From: Lachnospiraceae bacterium
GTDB lineage: Bacteria; Bacillota; Clostridia; Lachnospirales; Lachnospiraceae
Assembly (NCBI GenBank): GCA_910574885.1
Contig: CAJTDD010000012.1
Coordinates: 1-64,000, forward strand
Length of the DNA stretch: 64,000 nt
Direction of reading: 5' to 3'
The notes under the pieces are model-generated. The model ran no database searches, had not been told where the DNA came from, and saw nothing but the letters and a program-made list of their open reading frames with translations. A program made the position numbers and the translations under genes. Shown here one piece after another: positions 43,217 through 51,341 of this stretch; the first letter of the stretch is position 1, and the number at the start of each line of letters is the position of its first letter.

Positions 43217-44914
43217 ATGGGTAGAGTGGCAGGCATTGGTCATCAAGATTTTGAGAAGATACGGATAAACAACATCTTTTATATAGATAAAACTCATTTT
43301 ATTAAAGAATGGTGGGAAACAGATGACAAAGTGACATTGATTACACGCCCGAGAAGATTTGGTAAGACATTGAACATAAGTATGTTAGAAAAATTTTTTT
43401 CTGTCAGGTATGCAGGAAGAAAGGAATTGTTTGAAGGGCTTGATATTTGGAAAGACGAAAAATACCAACGCCTGCAAGGAGGTTATCCGGTTATCCGTTT
43501 GTCATTTGCTAATGTGAAAGAGTCAGATGATAGGGGGATAAAGCGATCTATAAATAGAATTATAGAAAATATATATAATAAAAATATATTTTTGCTTGAA
43601 GGGGAGCTTCTGACGGAAAATGAGAAGATCTATTTTCGGAGTATAAACAGCGGCATGGAGGATGTGGAGGCAGCCTGGGCGCTCCATAAGATGTCAGACT
43701 TCTTGTCCCGTTATTATGGGAAAAAGGTGATTATCCTGCTGGATGAATATGACACACCGATGCAGGAGGCATATGTAAACGGATATTGGGATGAACTGGT
43801 TCCTTTTTTCAGGAGTATGTTTCATTCTACGTTTAAGGAGAACCCGTATCTGGAACGTGCGGTTATGACGGGGATTACCAGAATAAGCAAGGAATCGGTT
43901 TTTTCAGATTTGAATAATTTAGCGGTAGTTACCACAACGTCCGAGAAATATGAGGATGCATTTGGTTTTACAGAAGCAGAAGTATTTGCTGCATTGGAAG
44001 AATTTGGACTGTCCGACAGGGCGCAGGAAGTGAAGCGGTGGTATGACGGGTTTACATTTGGCAAGGTGACAGACATTTATAACCCATGGTCGATTATAAA
44101 TTATCTGGACAGGAAAAAAGTAGGATTGTATTGGGCAAATACAAGCTCTAACCGTTTGGTTGATAAGCTCCTTAGGGAAGGGAATAGAGAGGTGAAGAAA
44201 GCCTTTGAAGGACTTCTTAATGGAAAACATCTTATTACGCCCATTGATGAACAGATTGTGTATGACCAGCTAGATTACAATGAATGGGCAATCTGGAGCT
44301 TGCTTCTTGCCAGTGGATATTTGAAAGTTGTCAGCTATGAAAGGTATGAGGAGATAGAGGATAATTTCTGTGAAGTCAATTATGAACTGGCTCTGACGAA
44401 TCTTGAAGTGCGGCGGATGTTTGGCGGGATGATAAAAGGATGGTTCGCAGAAAACAGGGCAGATTATAATGATTTCATTAAGGCGTTGCTTTCAGATGAT
44501 TTAAAGGCTATGAATGTGTATATGAACCGTGTAAGCTCTGAGATGTTCAGCTATTTTGATACGGGGAAGAAACCTTCCAAAAAAGAACCGGAACGTTTTT
44601 ATCATGGTTTTGTCCTGGGGCTTATGGTGGAACTCAGCGACCGTTATGTGATTACATCCAATAGAGAGAGTGGGTTTGGGAGATATGATGTGATGCTGGA
44701 GCCGCTCAATAGAGCGGACGATGCTATGATTCTTGAATTCAAGGTACAGGATGAGAAGGATGAAAAGGAGCTTTTGGATACGGTAAAGGCGGCGTTGGAG
44801 CAGATAGAGCGGAAAGAGTATGCTGCCTGGATGGCCGCAAAAGGGATTCCAGGGGAGAGGATACGGAAGTATGGGTTTGCCTTTCGGGGGAATGAGGTGT
44901 TGATTGGGAACTAA
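43217..44914 (+). CDS. AAA-ATPase-like protein with C-terminal PD-(D/E)XK nuclease-like domain
   Basis: A 565-residue protein of the widespread AAA-ATPase_like plus PDDEXK_9 type. N-terminal DFEKIRINNIFYIDKTHFIKEW, Walker-A-like TLITRPRRFGKTLNISMLEKF, Walker B KKVIILLDEYDTPMQEAY, MTGITRISKESVFSDLNN and YDGFTFGKVTDIYNPWSI are the standard blocks. The C-terminal FGRYDVMLEPLNRADDAMILEFKVQ has the D...ExK nuclease pattern. GGAGG lies 6 bases before ATG 43217. Such genes are numerous in gut bacteria and often near mobile elements; suspected roles are defence or transposition, none established. Confidence 0.8.
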   Translation: MGRVAGIGHQDFEKIRINNIFYIDKTHFIKEWWETDDKVTLITRPRRFGKTLNISMLEKFFSVRYAGRKELFEGLDIWKDEKYQRLQGGYPVIRLSFANVKESDDRGIKRSINRIIENIYNKNIFLLEGELLTENEKIYFRSINSGMEDVEAAWALHKMSDFLSRYYGKKVIILLDEYDTPMQEAYVNGYWDELVPFFRSMFHSTFKENPYLERAVMTGITRISKESVFSDLNNLAVVTTTSEKYEDAFGFTEAEVFAALEEFGLSDRAQEVKRWYDGFTFGKVTDIYNPWSIINYLDRKKVGLYWANTSSNRLVDKLLREGNREVKKAFEGLLNGKHLITPIDEQIVYDQLDYNEWAIWSLLLASGYLKVVSYERYEEIEDNFCEVNYELALTNLEVRRMFGGMIKGWFAENRADYNDFIKALLSDDLKAMNVYMNRVSSEMFSYFDTGKKPSKKEPERFYHGFVLGLMVELSDRYVITSNRESGFGRYDVMLEPLNRADDAMILEFKVQDEKDEKELLDTVKAALEQIERKEYAAWMAAKGIPGERIRKYGFAFRGNEVLIGN

Positions 44915-44928
44915 TTTTATTATAGATT

Positions 44929-44974
44929 AAAAAGCCATTACGAAAAAGTATACTTTTTCGTAATGGCTTTTTTT
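44929..44974 (+). terminator. 22-bp perfect palindrome with U-tract (bidirectional terminator)
   Basis: AAAGCCATTACGAAAAAGTA (44931-44950) is followed immediately by its exact complement (44951-44970); pairing extends to 44929-44972 and a T-run follows. It ends the AAA gene. The inner 20-bp part CGAAAAAGTATACTTTTTCG is nearly repeated at 45079-45098 in front of the TnpB-like gene. Confidence 0.85.
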
Positions 44975-45075
44975 CGTTGATTTCTTAACCATTCTAATAT
45001 ATTATCGACAATCCGTCAATAAACTTAACACCTATTTTTTGTAATATATGTCTAAAATTTTTTCCGGGAAATTTG

Positions 45076-45098
45076 TTACGAAAAAGTATACATTTTCG
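45076..45098 (+). promoter_or_regulatory. possible operator in front of the TnpB-like gene
   Basis: TTACGAAAAAGTATAC at 45076-45091 repeats 44938-44953 exactly; the following bases ATTTTCG keep all but one base of the palindrome. It lies 38 bases before the ATG of the TnpB-like gene, where a repressor or an RNA-guided autoregulator could act. 44975-45075 otherwise shows only AT-rich sequence. Confidence 0.4.
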
Positions 45099-45135
45099 GA
45101 CTGGCGGGGTTTTCCGTCTGGGGGAGAGATAGGTT

Positions 45136-46488
45136 ATGCCGTCAGAAAAAATTTGCAAAACCATTCACCAGTACAACAAAGAGCCGATTTCGGCGGAGGA
45201 TATGCACAAGCTCCTTGAGGTTGCCGGGGACTATAAGAAAGTGAAGAACTACGTGTATACACGGTTCGGGGGAATTGCCAGCCTGTCCAAACTCTATCCC
45301 GGTTATACGGTACAGAATGAGATGACGGGCAGCGGTTTCCGGGAATCCCTGGGTATGCCCTCGGTGTATTTCTATCTTGCAATCTTCGATGCCTTAGGGG
45401 ATATCAAGTGCCAGTGGACGCGGACGAAGACAAAGATTCTGAAATTATTGAACCAGAATGAAGGGTTTTCCGAGGAGGAGAAACACTATCTCCGCTTTTT
45501 GCTCAAGGTGAACAATGCTTTTGAACAGGTATTGAACCAGAAACCAATCGAATTGCCCAGAGCCGTGCAGAAGCAGTACGAAAAAGTGGCTGCGAAGGTG
45601 GATACAGAGAGGCTGCACAAATATCTGTGCAGGCAGGTGCGCAAACACCATGTGAAGCTCCATACGGACAGGGCGGACGGGTTTTCTATAGCGGAACGGG
45701 CGTACCGGTATGGGGACCGTGGGATTTACATTTCCATCAAGGAAAAGCGGAAACGTGTTTTTGTGCCGCTGACAGACGGAAACCAGTACAAGAGCCAGCT
45801 CTATATCAAGCTGTTCCCGGAGGAACACAAGATAGAGATTAAAGCTCCCATCCGTGTGGCAGTCCACAGCCATGAGGATTACCGGAAACAGGTCGGGGTG
45901 GCGGTCGGGCTGTATACGATGCTGACAACGGATGAAGGGAATTGCTATGGCAAAGAATTGGGTAAGTATCAGACCACGTATGCAGACTGGATTCGGGAGC
46001 AGACGGGAAGCTATAACCGAAACCGGGGCGAGAATCCGGGAAGGAAGAAATATTCTGCGAAGAAGAGAAGGTTGGAGGAACAACTGCACAGCTATATGAA
46101 TCAGGAGTTAAACCGCTTCCTGAAGGAGGAAAAGCCCCAGGTGATCTATCTGGTAAAGCTGCCCAAGCCCCATGCAAGAGGAGTGAATAAGAAGATTAAT
46201 CATTCCATGGCGCAGTGGCAGAGGGGATATATGCGGAAACGTCTGGAACAGAAGTGCCAGGAGCAGGCGGTAGAGATTGTGGAAGTACTGGGGAAGAACA
46301 TCAGTAACGAATGCAGCGAGTGCGGGGAGCTGGGGAGGAAGGAAAAAGGAGAGTTTGTCTGTCCGGTGTGCGGATATCGCGCAGAGGAGAAAGTGAACAC
46401 GGCGCGGAATGTGAAGAAGAGGGGGCAGGGAGAAGGGGCGCTGAATCCTAAGGGGGAGCTATTCCTGATGCCAGGAGAAGAATTATAA
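45136..46488 (+). CDS. TnpB-like protein with all RuvC catalytic residues replaced (TldR-like candidate)
   Basis: A 450-residue protein with the layout of IS605/IS607 TnpB: N-terminal helical and wedge regions (to about 245), a split RuvC domain, and a C-terminal zinc ribbon with Cys393, Cys396, Cys409 and Cys412 (NECSECGELG, FVCPVCGYRAEEKVNTARN). In active TnpB, RuvC-I reads G-I-D-L-G; here it is GVAVGL with Ala256. RuvC-II I-V-I-E-D-L is IYLVKL with Val340. RuvC-III D-x-N-A-A is EKVNTARN with Lys419. All three acidic residues are lost while the fold and zinc ribbon stay, so it should bind RNA and DNA but not cut. No tnpA is nearby. Ribosome site GGGGGAGAGA. The frame is intact, arguing for selection and domestication rather than decay. 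Confidence 0.82.
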   Translation: MPSEKICKTIHQYNKEPISAEDMHKLLEVAGDYKKVKNYVYTRFGGIASLSKLYPGYTVQNEMTGSGFRESLGMPSVYFYLAIFDALGDIKCQWTRTKTKILKLLNQNEGFSEEEKHYLRFLLKVNNAFEQVLNQKPIELPRAVQKQYEKVAAKVDTERLHKYLCRQVRKHHVKLHTDRADGFSIAERAYRYGDRGIYISIKEKRKRVFVPLTDGNQYKSQLYIKLFPEEHKIEIKAPIRVAVHSHEDYRKQVGVAVGLYTMLTTDEGNCYGKELGKYQTTYADWIREQTGSYNRNRGENPGRKKYSAKKRRLEEQLHSYMNQELNRFLKEEKPQVIYLVKLPKPHARGVNKKINHSMAQWQRGYMRKRLEQKCQEQAVEIVEVLGKNISNECSECGELGRKEKGEFVCPVCGYRAEEKVNTARNVKKRGQGEGALNPKGELFLMPGEEL

Positions 46489-46658
46489 GTGGATCATAAG
46501 GACAGCCGTTTTAGATAAATGTCGGTGATGAGCCGGGATTTTACCGGAAGGACTAAGAAGGGCGTTCATGATATAAAAAAACGAACGGCATTAGAAGTCG
46601 GGTGGATGTGAATCAATCTGAGTATTGGGTATGCCAAGACCTTGTGAACATGTCGGAG
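46489..46658 (+). other. non-coding stretch after the TnpB-like gene, possible RNA scaffold
   Basis: No gene seen. Contains short dyads such as CCGG-gatttta-CCGG near 46533 and CGTTC/GAACG around 46563-46588. In TnpB loci the guide RNA scaffold covers the 3' end of the gene and the following 100-200 bases, so this is where a scaffold would be expected. Confidence 0.35.
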
Positions 46659-46797
46659 GTCATCAATCTATGGTTGGTGACAAGATAAGAGGAAGTGCGC
46701 GGATGCGCACGCAGGTCATCAACCTACGGTTGGTGACAAGACAAGAAGAAGTGCGCGGATGCGCACGCAGGTCATCAACCTACGGTTGGTGACAAGA
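46659..46797 (+). ncRNA. tandem two-hairpin array (56-bp period, 2.5 copies), putative structured/guide RNA
   Basis: Hairpin I (stem GTCATCAACC with GGTTGGTGAC, loop TAC) followed by ACAAGA starts at 46659, 46715 and 46771, exactly 56 bases apart. Between the copies stands hairpin II, GTGCGC-ggat-GCGCAC (46695-46710 and 46751-46766). The first copy of hairpin I differs at two positions but keeps pairing by G-T pairs, which points to a selected RNA structure. After the third copy the sequence becomes unique (CATGATGTAGCAGGG). It follows the nuclease-dead TnpB gene in the same direction. 46798-46966 has no other gene. Confidence 0.6.
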
Positions 46798-46966
46798 CAT
46801 GATGTAGCAGGGAGCGAAGCGGAGGGAAATTTGTCCGCAGCATCAAAAGATGTCCAATGTGCCTTATTTTATTAACAGAAGATAGAAAGAGCGGCTTTAT
46901 GTCTGGAAACAGGCTTTAAGCATACGTCCCTCAAAAAGGACAAATATGATTTTGGAGGTATCTGAT

Positions 46967-47503
46967 ATGTCTAATGGTAATGCAGACATCAATGAAAACA
47001 AGGGGAAGAAAGGAGGAAAACCCCTGCTTATAGTGTGTGCTTTGATTATAATTGTTTTGCTTGCAGTCATCATTGAGGTTCTTCTTGGTAAACAGAAAAC
47101 GGATGACAAGCCTAAGCGAAATGTGGTTGTTAATGAGGATAATGCCGAAGATGTGGCAGAAGATCTGTTTAATCACGAAACAGTTAAGCCAGGCACGTAT
47201 GAGGTAAGGATGAATTCCACATGGAATTTTAAAGACGGCACATCTGCTTCTGAAAATGCTTACGTTGAAAATGTGCCTGCGAATACAAATGATGTCTATT
47301 TTGATGTGGAATTATCGGATACTGAAGAAACAATCTATGAGTCTCCGGTTATACCGAGAGGCAGCCACCTTGAGGCGATCACGCTTGATAAGGAACTTGA
47401 AGCGGGAACCTATGATTGCGTGCTGACTTACCATCTGATAGATGAAGACCAAAATACGGTCAGCACATTGCGGATGGGGTTGACGGTCATGGTGGAAAAT
47501 TAA
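46967..47503 (+). CDS. membrane-anchored extracellular protein of unknown function
   Basis: A 178-residue protein with a Lys-rich N terminus, one membrane anchor (PLLIVCALIIIVLLAVIIEVLLG, residues 23-45) and an outside domain: YEVRMNSTWNFKDGTSASENAYVENVPANTNDVYFDVEL, IPRGSHLEAITLDKELEAGTYDCVLTYHLIDED and STLRMGLTVMVEN. The beta-rich domain resembles proteins found beside surface-protein genes in Lachnospiraceae; I know no function. GGAGGT precedes ATG 46967. It is followed after 46 bases by a secreted protein and may assist its assembly (inference). Confidence 0.7.
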   Translation: MSNGNADINENKGKKGGKPLLIVCALIIIVLLAVIIEVLLGKQKTDDKPKRNVVVNEDNAEDVAEDLFNHETVKPGTYEVRMNSTWNFKDGTSASENAYVENVPANTNDVYFDVELSDTEETIYESPVIPRGSHLEAITLDKELEAGTYDCVLTYHLIDEDQNTVSTLRMGLTVMVEN

Positions 47504-47549
47504 GGTTTCTCTATGAAACACATATTTAAATTATAAGGAGGAATGTTAC

Positions 47550-48623
47550 ATGAAAGGATTTACGAAAAAAGTTATGGTCGGGGCAGTGGCGGCGTCAATG
47601 GTGATGAGTTCATCTCTGGTTGCTTTTGCATCAGACGCGAGTACAACGCCCGCTGGAACAGGAACATCCGGCGGTTCAGGAGAAATTGAAGGAGTTGTGG
47701 ATACCAGCGTATACAATGCGGTACTTCCGACAGCATCTGCAGCAGCATATGATTACATTGTTGACCCGCAAGGATTAATCCGTAAGACAAATGCAGCAAA
47801 ATATGAAGGTAAGGAATTTGGCGAGGGAACAGTTTTCTTTGAAAATGTAGACGGAGACACTTCATCTTACAGCAATACAAGCGATGCTGCGACGATTGTT
47901 AATAAGAGTTCAAAGAATCTGTCTGTTACGGTAACGGCAACGGCAACGCCTGATAGTGCAGCCGATGCGGCAGCGCTTGCGACTTCTAAGACTTTCGCTG
48001 CTGACAATACAGCGCTTGAAGTTTATCTTGGGATAACAGATTCCGTTGAAGGAAGTACGGAAAAAGCTCTCACGGCAGCAGGCGCAGAGATGAAGGCTGT
48101 ATTGGGCGCAGCACCAGAAGGAGCATATGAGTACAAATATGATTCGGCTACACAGAAATATAGTTATGCATTAAAGTCAGATGTTTCGGCATTTACATTT
48201 GCTGATTATAGTTTCCAGATCAATGGGGCGGCAAACGCAAACGGTACATGGAAGGCTGATACAGCTGTACCGGCGGTTTCCGTTAAATGGGATGTGGATG
48301 TGACAGATGATGCGGCGACGGTTGAGACGCCGGTAGTTCCGACAATCACGTTAAATGGTACATACAGCAGAGCAAACACAGAGAATACGTTTGATATGGC
48401 AGGATTAGATACAGCTACAGTATCTAAAGTTGAGGCATTGGATTCCTTGGGGAATGTTTTTGCAGAGATTACATCCTCAGTATATACAGTATCAGGCTCT
48501 TCTTTGAAGATTAACGGTACTACGGCTCCATGGGGAGCAGGCGCAGTGGGAGCAGACCGCGGCGTTAAGGTAACATTGAGCAATGGAAAAACAATGCAGA
48601 CAACCTTTAGAGTAACTCAATAG
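47550..48623 (+). CDS. secreted surface protein, paralogue of the protein at 54769
   Basis: A 357-residue exported protein. Signal peptide MKGFTKKVMVGAVAASMVMSSSLVAFA with cleavage after AFA. The mature part begins Thr/Gly/Ser-rich, then DYIVDPQGLIRKTNAAKYEGKEF and TVFFENVDGDTSSYSNTSDAATIVNKSSKNLSVTVTATA, then ANANGTWKADTAVPAVSVKWDVDV, and a C-terminal beta domain. It has no LPxTG or transmembrane anchor. The DPQ-LI ... FFENVDGD ... NG-W ... VxW module recurs in the protein at 54769. Very good ribosome site (AAGGAGG) suggests high expression. Function unknown; a fibre or surface-layer component is a guess. Confidence 0.7.
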   Translation: MKGFTKKVMVGAVAASMVMSSSLVAFASDASTTPAGTGTSGGSGEIEGVVDTSVYNAVLPTASAAAYDYIVDPQGLIRKTNAAKYEGKEFGEGTVFFENVDGDTSSYSNTSDAATIVNKSSKNLSVTVTATATPDSAADAAALATSKTFAADNTALEVYLGITDSVEGSTEKALTAAGAEMKAVLGAAPEGAYEYKYDSATQKYSYALKSDVSAFTFADYSFQINGAANANGTWKADTAVPAVSVKWDVDVTDDAATVETPVVPTITLNGTYSRANTENTFDMAGLDTATVSKVEALDSLGNVFAEITSSVYTVSGSSLKINGTTAPWGAGAVGADRGVKVTLSNGKTMQTTFRVTQ

Positions 48624-48640
48624 ATGTCTAATGAATGTGA

Positions 48641-48666
48641 GGCATTCTCTTTTTAAAGAGAATGCC
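48641..48666 (+). terminator. near-perfect palindrome after the secreted protein gene
   Basis: GGCATTCTCTTT (48641-48652) with AAAGAGAATGCC (48655-48666). Without a strong U-tract it may only attenuate transcription into the transporter genes. Confidence 0.5.
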
Positions 48667-48693
48667 CCGCATTTTAAAAATCGAATATTAACT

Positions 48694-49476
48694 ATGAAAA
48701 CAAAAATAACATCAAAAGCAGCAGTTAGCATAACGGTGTTAAGTATTTTCCTGTTATGGTATTTTCTCTCGACATATACGGATATTTCGCCTATGATCCT
48801 GCCGACGCCCTGCGCAGTGTGGAGAAGCTTTTGGGAAGTCTTGCAGGAAGGATATGGACCGGACGGGTATAATTTACTCTCTCATTTTATAGGATCGATG
48901 AAGAGAATGTTGACCGCATTTGTGCTGATTGTATTTACGGCTATACCGATAGGATTGATTTGCGGCAGATATAGAATGATTTCCAATTTTTTAAATCCGA
49001 TTATCGAATTTTATCGTCCATTACCGCCTCTTGCATATTATACGTTACTTGTACTATGGATGGGAATTGGTGAGAATTCAAAAATAATGTTGCTGTATCT
49101 GGCAGGATTTGCTCCGCTTTATATTGCATGCGTATCGGGAGTCGGGAAAGTAAAAAATGAGTATATTGTTGGAGCTGAAATGCTTGGTGCAAATAAGTAT
49201 CAAGTTTTTTTCCATGTAATTTTACCAGCGGTTTTACCAGATATTTTTTCCGGAATCCGAATTGCGGTAGGCGTTGAGTATACAACGTTAGTTGCGGCAG
49301 AAATGGTGGCGGCTAAGACTGGATTGGGATGGATGGTGTTGGATGCGTCGAAATGGCTTCGTTCTGATATCGTCTTTATGGGCGTCATTATTATGGGGAT
49401 AACGGGGATTTTAATTAATTCTTTCATGCTTTCTATTGAAGCTAAGGTAGTTCATTGGAAAGGAAAAAACAGATAG
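48694..49476 (+). CDS. ABC transporter permease, taurine/sulfonate/nitrate type
   Basis: A 260-residue permease of the SsuC/TauC/NrtB class with about six membrane helices; MKTKITSKAAVSITVLSIFLLWYFLS starts it. The cytoplasmic loop EMLGANKYQVFFHVILPAVLPDIFSGIRIAVGVEYTTLVAAEM is the EAA motif that contacts the ATPase. ATG 48694 is taken from family alignment; the frame could extend to 48631, and no strong ribosome site is visible for either. First gene of a permease-binding protein-ATPase unit; substrate unproven. Confidence 0.85.
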   Translation: MKTKITSKAAVSITVLSIFLLWYFLSTYTDISPMILPTPCAVWRSFWEVLQEGYGPDGYNLLSHFIGSMKRMLTAFVLIVFTAIPIGLICGRYRMISNFLNPIIEFYRPLPPLAYYTLLVLWMGIGENSKIMLLYLAGFAPLYIACVSGVGKVKNEYIVGAEMLGANKYQVFFHVILPAVLPDIFSGIRIAVGVEYTTLVAAEMVAAKTGLGWMVLDASKWLRSDIVFMGVIIMGITGILINSFMLSIEAKVVHWKGKNR

Positions 49477-49486
49477 GAGAGTATGG

Positions 49487-50536
49487 ATGAAAAAACTAAG
49501 TTTACTTTTATTTATCTTTATATTCTTAACTATAGGAGTGACTGGATGCAAAGAAAACAGTACAGACAATCACTCCGGGGAAGTTCCTGAATCCCCAGAA
49601 AAAGTCACATTAGGGTTACAAAAATTAATTACGCCTGAATTGATTGTACGTTATGAAAATAAATATGAAGAATATCTGGGAGAAAACGTAGAAATTGTTC
49701 AGTTTGATTCCGGATCTGATGTCAATACCGCATTAGCTAGTGGTTCAATTGATATTGGGATTATGGGGACATCGGTTGTAGCGACAGGACTATCTAGCAA
49801 TATGGAAATAGAAGTGATCTGGATAAACGACATTATTGGCTCGGCAGAATCCCTGATTGTGAAAAAGGACGCTGGAATAAATGATATAAATGATATGAAA
49901 GGGAAACGGATTGCAGCTCCGTTTGTTTCGACGGCACATTTTAGCCTGCAAAATGCAATAGAAAATTCAGATATTTCGTCGTCGGACATGGAACTCCTTG
50001 ACATGCAGCCCGCAGATATATTGGCAGCATGGGAGAGGGGGGATATTGACGGCGCATATGTATGGTATCCGGTTCTGGGAAAATTGATTGACGATGGAGG
50101 AGTTATTATTACATCAAGTGAGGAGCAGGCTCAGAGCGGCGCGGTTACGGCGGATGTATCGGTTGTGAGAACTGAATTTGCAGAACAATATCCGGATATT
50201 GTGAAAAAATATGTTAAGGCTCAGATGTATGGTTTAAATAAGTTTCAAAACGAACTGGAAAGCTCGGCAGAAGCGATAGCGGGGGCTGCTGATATCTCAG
50301 TGGAGGAAGCCAGGGAACAGATAAATGGATTTGTATACCCTTCGGCAGAAGAGCAGATTAGTGAACGCTATCTTGGCGGAACCGCCCATGCAGGGCAGAT
50401 GTCTCAAGTGTTAAGAGATGCTGCCATCTTTTTAAAAGAGCAGGGAAATATACCAATGATACCGGAAGATAAGGTATTTGAAAATGCGATTAATGGAAAA
50501 TATATTGAGATGGTATTAGAAGAATCAGATAGTTAA
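49487..50536 (+). CDS. ABC transporter substrate-binding lipoprotein (TauA/SsuA-like)
   Basis: A 349-residue lipoprotein: signal MKKLSLLLFIFIFLTIGVTGC with lipobox VTGC. The mature part is a type II binding fold of the NMT1/TauA class: VTLGLQKLITPELIVRYE, FDSGSDVNTALASGSIDIGIMGTS, DMKGKRIAAPFVSTAHFSL, ERGDIDGAYVWYPVLGKLIDDGG, and C-terminal helices. Likely ligands are taurine, alkanesulfonates or similar small sulfur/nitrogen compounds; this is inferred from the family and the linked permease and ATPase. It follows the permease by 10 bases. Confidence 0.85.
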   Translation: MKKLSLLLFIFIFLTIGVTGCKENSTDNHSGEVPESPEKVTLGLQKLITPELIVRYENKYEEYLGENVEIVQFDSGSDVNTALASGSIDIGIMGTSVVATGLSSNMEIEVIWINDIIGSAESLIVKKDAGINDINDMKGKRIAAPFVSTAHFSLQNAIENSDISSSDMELLDMQPADILAAWERGDIDGAYVWYPVLGKLIDDGGVIITSSEEQAQSGAVTADVSVVRTEFAEQYPDIVKKYVKAQMYGLNKFQNELESSAEAIAGAADISVEEAREQINGFVYPSAEEQISERYLGGTAHAGQMSQVLRDAAIFLKEQGNIPMIPEDKVFENAINGKYIEMVLEESDS

Positions 50537-50565
50537 GAAGCCGGAACAGATTGGAGCAGATGTGG

Positions 50566-51339
50566 ATGGAGAATGGGATTATCAGGTTGTTGGATGTAAG
50601 CTTATCATACGACGGGCAAAGGAAGGATGCATATGTCCTGAAAAAAATTAATATGAACATAGAACCGCAGGAATTTGTGTGTGTGCTTGGACCATCCGGA
50701 TGTGGAAAAACTTCTCTTCTAAATCTTATCGCCGGATTTGTGAATCCGTCAGAAGGAAAAATATTATTCAAGGGGATTCCAATCGAAGGAATTGACCGGC
50801 GCAGAGGCGTTGTGTTTCAGGAGCCAAATCTGTATGAGTGGATGAATGTAAGGAAAAATATTAATTTTGGGCTTCGTATGCGAAAATTACCCAAAGATGA
50901 AATACAGAAAAAGACAGATGAGGTTTTGCATGAGGTAGGATTAGAGGACTCATCGGAAAAATATGTGTATGAATTGTCGGGGGGCATGAAGCAGCGCGTT
51001 GGTATTGCGCGGGTACTGATTAATGATCCAGAAATCCTTTTGATGGACGAACCGTTTAGTTCTCTGGATGCATTAAACAGAGAAAAGATGCAGGGATTTG
51101 TAAGGCAAATATGGAAAGAATCTCAAAAAACAATATTGTTTATAACCCATGATGTGGATGAAGCGCTGATGCTTGGAACGCGAGTGGTCATATTGGGCGG
51201 CGTACCAGGGGGGATTTTGTTAAATGAGAGAATAGAGTATTATAAAAAATTTGAAGATGATGATAGCGTCAGTGTGAAATTTTCAAAAGAGTATGGCGAA
51301 ACAAGAAGAAAATTTTTGTCGTATATAGGTATGGATTAA
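50566..51339 (+). CDS. ABC transporter ATP-binding protein, taurine/sulfonate/nitrate type
   Basis: A 257-residue ATPase: Walker A GPSGCGKTSLLNLI, Q-loop VFQEPNLYEWMNVRKN, signature ELSGGMKQRVGIARVL, Walker B ILLMDEPFSSLDALNR, H-loop FITHDVDEALMLGTRVVIL. These match SsuB/TauB. GGAG stands 9 bases before ATG 50566; ATG 50560 and TTG 50551 in the same frame are alternatives. Ends 2 bases before the next gene, so the transporter is coupled to the glycan cluster downstream. Confidence 0.88.
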   Translation: MENGIIRLLDVSLSYDGQRKDAYVLKKINMNIEPQEFVCVLGPSGCGKTSLLNLIAGFVNPSEGKILFKGIPIEGIDRRRGVVFQEPNLYEWMNVRKNINFGLRMRKLPKDEIQKKTDEVLHEVGLEDSSEKYVYELSGGMKQRVGIARVLINDPEILLMDEPFSSLDALNREKMQGFVRQIWKESQKTILFITHDVDEALMLGTRVVILGGVPGGILLNERIEYYKKFEDDDSVSVKFSKEYGETRRKFLSYIGMD

Positions 51340-51341
51340 AG

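Noticed and set aside
45136-46488. Active IS605/IS607 transposon
   Set aside because: No tnpA, no clear left or right ends, and all RuvC catalytic residues are replaced.
46659-46797. CRISPR array (27-bp repeat, 29-bp spacers)
   Set aside because: The supposed spacers are nearly identical to each other and contain their own hairpin, there are only three repeats and no cas1/cas2; it is a 56-bp tandem repeat.
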